Below the pieces are notes generated by a model. That model worked only from the letters and a program-made list of their open reading frames with translations. It was not told the DNA's origin and ran no database searches. A stretch of 64,000 nucleotides of DNA from Actinocatenispora thailandica (GTDB lineage: Bacteria > Actinomycetota > Actinomycetes > Mycobacteriales > Micromonosporaceae). The stretch covers positions 6,384,198 through 6,448,197 of the forward strand of contig NZ_AP023355.1 of assembly GCF_016865425.1 (NCBI RefSeq), read 5' to 3'. Shown here piece after piece: positions 60,101 to 64,000 of the stretch (positions are counted from its first letter, which is position 1; each line of letters opens with the position of its first letter). Position numbers and translations under genes: made by a program.

Positions 60101-60213
60101 CACCGCCACCACCCGTCCGGATCGATCGGGCGGTCGGCGATCTCGTCCCGCCAGGTACGGATCCGCGCGGCGACTCGCCCGAGCGCGCGCACGATAGCCT
60201 GGTACCGCTCCAT
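60100..60213 (-). CDS. 37-residue protein, first gene of a tiny operon
   Basis: ATG 60213 has GGAGAAAG six bases upstream. The product begins MERYQAIVRALGRVAARIRT and ends DPDGWWR; it is an amphipathic helix followed by an acidic-aromatic tail. Its stop shares one base with the next start. The good ribosome site and coupling make it credible despite its size. Confidence 0.5.
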   Translation of the reverse strand: MERYQAIVRALGRVAARIRTWRDEIADRPIDPDGWWR

Positions 60214-60240
60214 CGGCTTTCTCCAATCGGTCGATGGGGC

Positions 60241-60278
60241 GGGGCGCGATGCGGGCTTGCCGGCAGGCATCGCGCCCC
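60241..60278. other. perfect 12-bp hairpin in the divergent intergenic region
   Basis: GGGGCGCGATGC and GCATCGCGCCCC pair around a 14-base loop, just upstream of the tiny operon. The 371-bp gap to the XRE gene otherwise shows a possible promoter (CATAGT near 60555) but no other gene. Confidence 0.5.
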
Positions 60279-60584
60279 ACCATCTGTGGGGCCGGCCGCC
60301 GGGTACGGCGGCGACCGGCCCGTCTGTGACCGGACCGCCGCGCTACGGGGGAGTACGCGCTCGCTTGCGGTCCGGCCGGTCTCGTTGCGGGCGCCGCACA
60401 CTGCGAGGTCCCAACCGACAGCAGCGGCCAGCGCCCCTGTCATCCGTCACGCCCAGTCACCTTGTGGCTCGATGGCGTCACGTCCGACACGGAGGACAGT
60501 AGACCCGAACATGCCAAACACGCAAGATTCCGATTGGGCGTGTTCGTGTTGACCATAGTTCCGATTCGACGGATGATGCTCCAC

Positions 60585-61472
60585 ATGACCACACGACGGG
60601 TAAGTCCGACGGTGCCCACGCGGCGTGTCGCATCCACCCTGCGCATGTACCGCGAACGGAAGGGGATGGGCGTCGGTGAGGCAGCGGCGGCCGTCGACCA
60701 CCAGTCGAGTTGGCTGTCCCGCATCGAAGGCATGGAGAACAGGCCGCACCCGAACGATGTGCAGGCGCTGCTGATGCAGTACGACGTTGAGCAGCCGATC
60801 ATCGAGGCGGTGAAGGCAGTTGCGCGGCAGTCGCGCAAGCGCGGTTGGTGGTACCCGTACCACGACGTCTTGCCGGACTGGTTCGGCCAGTACCTCGGGC
60901 TCGAATCGGACGCCTCGACCATCCGCGCGTTCGATGGTCTGGCCGTTCCTGGCCTGCTGCAGACGGAGGAGTACGCGCGAGCGATGGTGCAGGCGCTCGT
61001 GACTCGGCAGTCCTCCGCCGAGATCGACCGGTTCACCCGACTGCGGATCGAGCGGCAACAACGCATCACCGACGACGAAGACCCGGTCCAGTTTCGCGCC
61101 GTGCTCGACGAGGGCTTGCTCTGGCGGCAGGTCGGCGGCCGGCAGGTGATGATCGAGCAGATCGAGCGGCTGTTGGAGGTCGGCCAGCGCCCGAACGTCG
61201 AGATCCAGGTGGTGCCCAGCTCAGCCGGTGCGCATGCCGGTATGGACGGCAGTTTCGTCGTCATGGACTTTCCGCCGCTGCCAACGCCGTTCCCCACGAT
61301 CGATGACCGCATCGCGTATGTCGACCTGCTGGTCGGCGCGAAGTACTTCGACAACCCTGCCGAGGTGGCGCCCTACGAGGCGGTCTGGGAGCAGCTTCGC
61401 GGCGACGCTCTGTCGTCCGATGAGTCCGACGCACTCCTGCGTAGAATCGCGAAGCGTCTAGCGGCTCACTAA
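60585..61472 (+). CDS. XRE-family regulator with DUF5753 domain
   Basis: 295 residues from ATG 60585; in-frame ATGs at 60573 and 60576 are alternatives. The helix-turn-helix is VASTLRMYRERKGMGVGEAAAAVDHQSSWLSRIEG in part, and the C-terminal 200 residues are DUF5753 (FDGLAVPGLLQTEEYARAMV, VQFRAVLDEGLLWR, NVEIQVVPSSAGAHAGMDGSFVVMDF). Such regulators are very often followed by DUF397 genes, as here: the first starts 17 bases after the stop. In Streptomyces the pair (WhiJ-type) affects development, with the DUF397 protein thought to modulate the DNA-binding partner. Confidence 0.94.
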   Translation: MTTRRVSPTVPTRRVASTLRMYRERKGMGVGEAAAAVDHQSSWLSRIEGMENRPHPNDVQALLMQYDVEQPIIEAVKAVARQSRKRGWWYPYHDVLPDWFGQYLGLESDASTIRAFDGLAVPGLLQTEEYARAMVQALVTRQSSAEIDRFTRLRIERQQRITDDEDPVQFRAVLDEGLLWRQVGGRQVMIEQIERLLEVGQRPNVEIQVVPSSAGAHAGMDGSFVVMDFPPLPTPFPTIDDRIAYVDLLVGAKYFDNPAEVAPYEAVWEQLRGDALSSDESDALLRRIAKRLAAH

Positions 61473-61488
61473 CAGAAAGGAGCGCGGG

Positions 61489-61689
61489 GTGCCCTCACCA
61501 GACCTCTCCCGCGCCCGATGGCGCAAGAGCACACGTAGCGGTAACTCCGGTAACTGCGTCGAGGTTGCTGGCAACGTCCCGGGCATCGTCGCCGTCCGGG
61601 ACAGCAAGGACCCGCACGGCCCGGCACTGGTGGTCGTGCCAGCCGCGTTCGCCGCGTTCGCCGCGGCCGTCAAGTCCGCGAACCTGTAG
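61489..61689 (+). CDS. DUF397 protein, copy 1
   Basis: 66 residues from GTG 61489 after AAAGGAG. WRKSTRSGNSGNCVEVA, VAVRDSKDPHGPALVV and FAAFAAAVKSANL are the three conserved blocks of the DUF397 family. It lies 16 bases after the XRE/DUF5753 gene and should be co-transcribed. The conserved Cys (NCVEV) and RDSKDP motif are intact. It is the most canonical copy of the array and the likely cognate partner. Confidence 0.95.
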   Translation: MPSPDLSRARWRKSTRSGNSGNCVEVAGNVPGIVAVRDSKDPHGPALVVVPAAFAAFAAAVKSANL

Positions 61690-61701
61690 CGAGACGCGAA
61701 C

Positions 61702-61736
61702 ATGTGGCCCCCGGCTGTTCCAGCCGGGGGCCACAT
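61702..61736 (+). terminator. terminator after DUF397 copy 1
   Basis: ATGTGGCCCCCGGCT and AGCCGGGGGCCACAT form a perfect 15-bp stem with a 5-base loop. The same hairpin with one mismatch recurs at 62407, 62733 and 63059 after copies 3, 4 and 5; copy 2 has a different hairpin at 62031-62058. Confidence 0.75.
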
Positions 61737-61817
61737 CGTCTTCGCGCTCAGTTCGGCACCGACGACTCGGTAGGGTTCATTCGCAAGCTCCTCTCCGAGA
61801 CATGAAAGGAGCGCGGG

Positions 61818-62015
61818 ATGACCGTGGACCTGACCCGCGCCCTGTGGCGCAAGAGCACCCGTAGCGGCGGCAGCGGCAACTGTGTCGAAGTGGCCGACAA
61901 CCTGCCGAACGTCGTCGCCGTCCGGGACAGCAAGGAGCCGCACGGCCCGGCGCTGGTGGTCGACCCGGCATCGTTCGCCGCGTTCGCCGCGGCCGTCAAG
62001 TCTGCGAACCTGTAG
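61818..62015 (+). CDS. DUF397 protein, copy 2
   Basis: 65 residues from ATG 61818 after AAAGGAGCGCGGG. It differs from copy 1 at the start (MTVDLTRALWRKSTRSGGSG) but keeps NCVEVA, VAVRDSKEPHGPALVV and KSANL. The 128-bp spacer that precedes it is nearly the same as the spacers of the later copies, whereas the sequence after it (a GAGCCCCG/CGGGGCTC hairpin at 62031-62058) is not. Confidence 0.93.
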   Translation: MTVDLTRALWRKSTRSGGSGNCVEVADNLPNVVAVRDSKEPHGPALVVDPASFAAFAAAVKSANL

Positions 62016-62199
62016 CGAGCAACGACCAGGGAGCCCCGGCCGAATCCGGTCGGGGCTCGCGTCGTGTAGCGGGACCCCTACCTCGGAAAGCCTGGTGCAA
62101 AACCGCCATCTCCCCGCTTCCAACGGGCATCGATCAGCATTGTTGGGAAGCGGCCACGTCCGGACCGCTTCATGGAACGAACTGCTGAGGAGGTCAACG

Positions 62200-62394
62200 A
62201 TGGCTGACCTGACCTGCGCTGTCTGGCGCAAGAGCACCCGTAGCGGGAACACCGGTAACTGCGTCGAGGTTGCCGGCAACGTCCCGGGCATCGTCGCCGT
62301 CCGGGACAGCAAGGACCCGCACGGCCCCGCGCTGGTGGTCGAACCGGCGTCGTTCGCCGCGTTCACCGCGGCCGTCAAGTCCGCGAACCTGTAG
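62200..62394 (+). CDS. DUF397 protein, copy 3
   Basis: 64 residues from ATG 62200, which has its own ribosome site (GAGGAGG) and a 184-bp upstream region unlike the other copies, so it may have a separate promoter. It starts MADLTCAVWRKSTRSGNTG, then follows copy 1 almost exactly. Its 3' end begins the first 326-bp unit of the tandem array. Confidence 0.93.
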   Translation: MADLTCAVWRKSTRSGNTGNCVEVAGNVPGIVAVRDSKDPHGPALVVEPASFAAFTAAVKSANL

Positions 62395-62522
62395 CGAGAC
62401 GCGACCATGTGGCCCCCGGCTGTTCCAGCCGAGGGCCACATCGTCTTCGCGCTCAGTTCGGCGTCGGCGACTCGGTAGGGTTCATTCGCAAGCTCCTCTC
62501 CGAGACATGAAAGGAGCGCGGG

Positions 62523-62720
62523 ATGACCATGGACCTGGCCCAGGCCCGCTGGTGCAAGAGCACCCGTAGCAACGGCACGAACAACTGTGTTGAAGTGGCA
62601 TCCAACCTGGCGGGCATCGTCGCCGTCCGGGACAGCAAGGACCCGCACGGCTCGGCGCTGGTGGTCGACCCGGCATCGTTCGCCGCGTTCACCGCGGCCG
62701 TCAAGTCCGCGAACCTGTAG
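62523..62720 (+). CDS. DUF397 protein, copy 4
   Basis: 65 residues (MTMDLAQARWCKSTRSNGTN at the start). It keeps the RDSKDPHGSALVV and KSANL blocks, but the near-invariant WRKS is changed to WCKS, a C-to-T change at a CpG (CGC to TGC). A second cysteine is therefore gained. The next two copies share this change, so they derive from this one. Preceded by AAAGGAGCGCGGG. Confidence 0.93.
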   Translation: MTMDLAQARWCKSTRSNGTNNCVEVASNLAGIVAVRDSKDPHGSALVVDPASFAAFTAAVKSANL

Positions 62721-62848
62721 CGAGACGCGACCATGTGGCCCCCGGCTGTTCCAGCCGAGGGCCACATCGTCTTCGCGCTCAGTTCGGCGTCGGCGACTCG
62801 GTAGGGTTCATTCGCAAGCTCCTCTCCGAGACATGAAAGGAGCGCGGG

Positions 62849-63046
62849 ATGACCATGGACCTGGCCCAGGCCCGCTGGTGCAAGAGCACCCGTAGCAACG
62901 GCACGAACAACTGTGTTGAAGTGGCATCCAACCTGGCGGGCATCGTCGCCGTCCGGGACAGCAAGGACCCGCACGGCTCGGCGCTGGTGGTCGACCCGGC
63001 ATCGTTCGCCGCGTTCACCGCGGCCGTCAAGTCCGCGAACCTGTAG
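62849..63046 (+). CDS. DUF397 protein, copy 5
   Basis: Protein identical to copy 4, 326 bp downstream of it. The ribosome site, spacer and hairpin are also identical as far as I compared. It is therefore a very recent duplicate. Confidence 0.93.
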   Translation: MTMDLAQARWCKSTRSNGTNNCVEVASNLAGIVAVRDSKDPHGSALVVDPASFAAFTAAVKSANL

Positions 63047-63174
63047 CGAGACGCGACCATGTGGCCCCCGGCTGTTCCAGCCGAGGGCCACATCGTCTTC
63101 GCGCTCAGTTCGGCGTCGGCGACTCGGTAGGGTTCATTCGCAAGCTCCTCTCCGAGACATGAAAGGAGCGCGGG

Positions 63175-63372
63175 ATGACCATGGACCTGGCCCAGGCCCG
63201 CTGGTGCAAGAGCACCCGTAGCAACGGCACGAACAACTGTGTTGAAGTGGCATCCAACCTGGCGGGCATCGTCGCCGTCCGGGACAGCAAGGACCCGCAC
63301 GGCTCGGCGCTGGTGGTCGACCCGGCATCGTTCGCCGCGTTCACCGCGGCCGTCAAGTCCGCGAGCCTGTAG
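63175..63372 (+). CDS. DUF397 protein, copy 6
   Basis: Identical to copies 4 and 5 except for a single change near the end (KSASL in place of KSANL). The sequence diverges immediately after its stop, where a different hairpin (GCGAGCCC.GGCC/GG..GGGGCTCG, about 63389-63421) takes over. This marks the right end of the tandem duplication. Confidence 0.93.
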   Translation: MTMDLAQARWCKSTRSNGTNNCVEVASNLAGIVAVRDSKDPHGSALVVDPASFAAFTAAVKSASL

Positions 63373-63468
63373 CGAGACAGATCTGATGCGAGCCCTGGCC
63401 GACCCCGGTTGGGGCTCGTATCGCGTGGCGCACTCTACGCTGGGAAGAGCCGAAGCAACGCCATTCGG

Positions 63469-63501
63469 TTCGCCGCGGCCGTGAAGTCCGCGAAGCTGTA
63501 G
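63469..63501 (+). pseudogene. 3' fragment of a seventh DUF397 gene
   Basis: The codons FAAAVKSAKL then TAG, with following GCAAG, match the last ten residues of the DUF397 copies (FAAAVKSANL). Nothing upstream resembles the rest of the gene. It shows that the array once extended further, or was rearranged by recombination at this end. Confidence 0.8.
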
Positions 63502-63730
63502 CAAGAACGAACGCGCGATCCCCGGACGGATCCGGCCCGACTCGCCCCGGGGCCACTGACCTCGGCCGCGACCAACCGTCCTAACCTGCCGACATCCAAG
63601 CTGACATGGTCGGCGCAGCCCAATCCCGAACCGCCAGTCGAGGAATATCCGACCAGTGCGCCAGCGGCTGCGACGATCGACGCCTCCTGCTGTGTACACA
63701 GACACACAGCCGTAGCCTGCCGGCGCGACC
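63502..63730. other. intergenic region at the array's right end
   Basis: No convincing gene. The base composition falls towards the right, and the minus-strand gene ending at 63731 would be read into this region. Long frames on the minus strand continue through it but carry no start or recognisable sequence. Confidence 0.4.
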
Positions 63731-64000
63731 TCAGTGTTGGGAAACATCCGGATCGAAGGATTTCCATCTCCCCAGACTCGGAATGTCTTCTCGCAATGCC
63801 GAGAATAAATCCGCCTGAACAGACATGTCCGTGAAGTTGCTGATCGTATTGACAGCGTTCATGAACGGGTTGATCACGCCAACAACGATCGCGCCGAAGG
63901 AAATCCCAGAGATCGCCATGACGAATCCGCTGCCAAACGCGACATAGACGACCGGCTTGTCCTGCCATCCGAACGAGATCACGAATACGGCAATCAGGAA
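63731..64000 (-). CDS. membrane protein, N-terminus beyond window
   Basis: The last 89 residues are seen; the frame is open at the window edge. The visible part begins with a hydrophobic helix (FLIAVFVISF), then a second and longer one (VAFGSGFVMAISGISFGAIVVGV) and a polar, partly acidic cytoplasmic-type end (SVQADLFSALREDIPSLGRWKSFD). Codon use is noticeably less GC-biased than in the rest of the window (TTA, ATT, GAT, AAT appear), which suggests recent acquisition. No family recognised. Confidence 0.65.
   Translation of the reverse strand, partial: FLIAVFVISFGWQDKPVVYVAFGSGFVMAISGISFGAIVVGVINPFMNAVNTISNFTDMSVQADLFSALREDIPSLGRWKSFDPDVSQH

Larger units (their letters stand above)
62395..63372 (+). 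repeat. three perfect 326-bp tandem units
   Basis: Units 62395-62720, 62721-63046 and 63047-63372 are each 326 bp and consist of hairpin, spacer, ribosome site and one DUF397 gene. Genes start at 62523, 62849 and 63175. The only difference I found is A to G in the second-last codon of the last unit. Unequal crossing-over between such units would readily change the copy number, and assembly could miscount them. Confidence 0.92.

Noticed and set aside
61489-63372. CRISPR-like regular repeats
   Set aside because: The repeating units are 326 bp and each contains an intact DUF397 gene; there are no short repeats with unique spacers.

Overview
The window is very GC-rich, uses GTG starts freely, and often places a -10-like hexamer 6-8 bases before a start codon, as leaderless actinobacterial genes do. 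It carries WblA/WhiB4, actinobacterial Crp, DUF397 proteins and XRE/DUF5753 regulators. I infer an actinomycete, probably Micromonosporaceae (Actinocatenispora-like); the family is inference. It reads as chromosome, with one tRNA and no phage or plasmid backbone.

Layout. 1-6750: a lipoprotein running off the left edge, aspartate kinase and aspartate-semialdehyde dehydrogenase, a TIM-barrel protein with a TetR regulator, and a DoxX/TetR pair. 6750-7620: a repeat element with long terminal inverted repeats, present again inverted at 34060-34700. 7660-16510: a diguanylate cyclase, acetyltransferases, a hydrolase, lipoproteins and two facing membrane-anchored repeat proteins. 16796-33053: tRNA-Pro, then a block matching the gene content of M. 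tuberculosis Rv3676-Rv3683: metallophosphoesterase, PonA2-type penicillin-binding protein, WblA/WhiB4, two ArsA-like ATPases, a 53-residue protein, a RidA-like protein, a metallo-beta-lactamase-fold protein and Crp. A giant nucleotide cyclase/ATPase/TPR protein and a Ser/Thr kinase sit inside this block beside crp. 33272-39160: CbiZ and a Pho-box-controlled pstSCAB phosphate transporter. 39239-50912: regulator/target pairs with recognisable operators (TetR, LysR, ArsR), a trypsin-like protease, a Nudix protein and two drug exporters. 50991-57300: a two-component system, an ABC exporter, an alpha/beta hydrolase and an acyltransferase. 57353-59469: an acetyltransferase and a Tat-exported PhoD phosphatase. 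59571-63501: a divergent accessory locus with three tiny overlapping genes on one side and an XRE/DUF5753 regulator followed by six DUF397 genes and a seventh fragment on the other. The right edge holds the end of a less GC-rich membrane protein gene.

Four otherwise normal genes (ponA2, pstC, the trypsin-like protease and the acyltransferase) are each restored by adding one base to a G or C run. That pattern points to systematic homopolymer errors in the assembly more than to four natural pseudogenes. The DUF397 array, with three 326-bp units in perfect tandem, and the inverted-repeat element are the least ordinary parts of the window.
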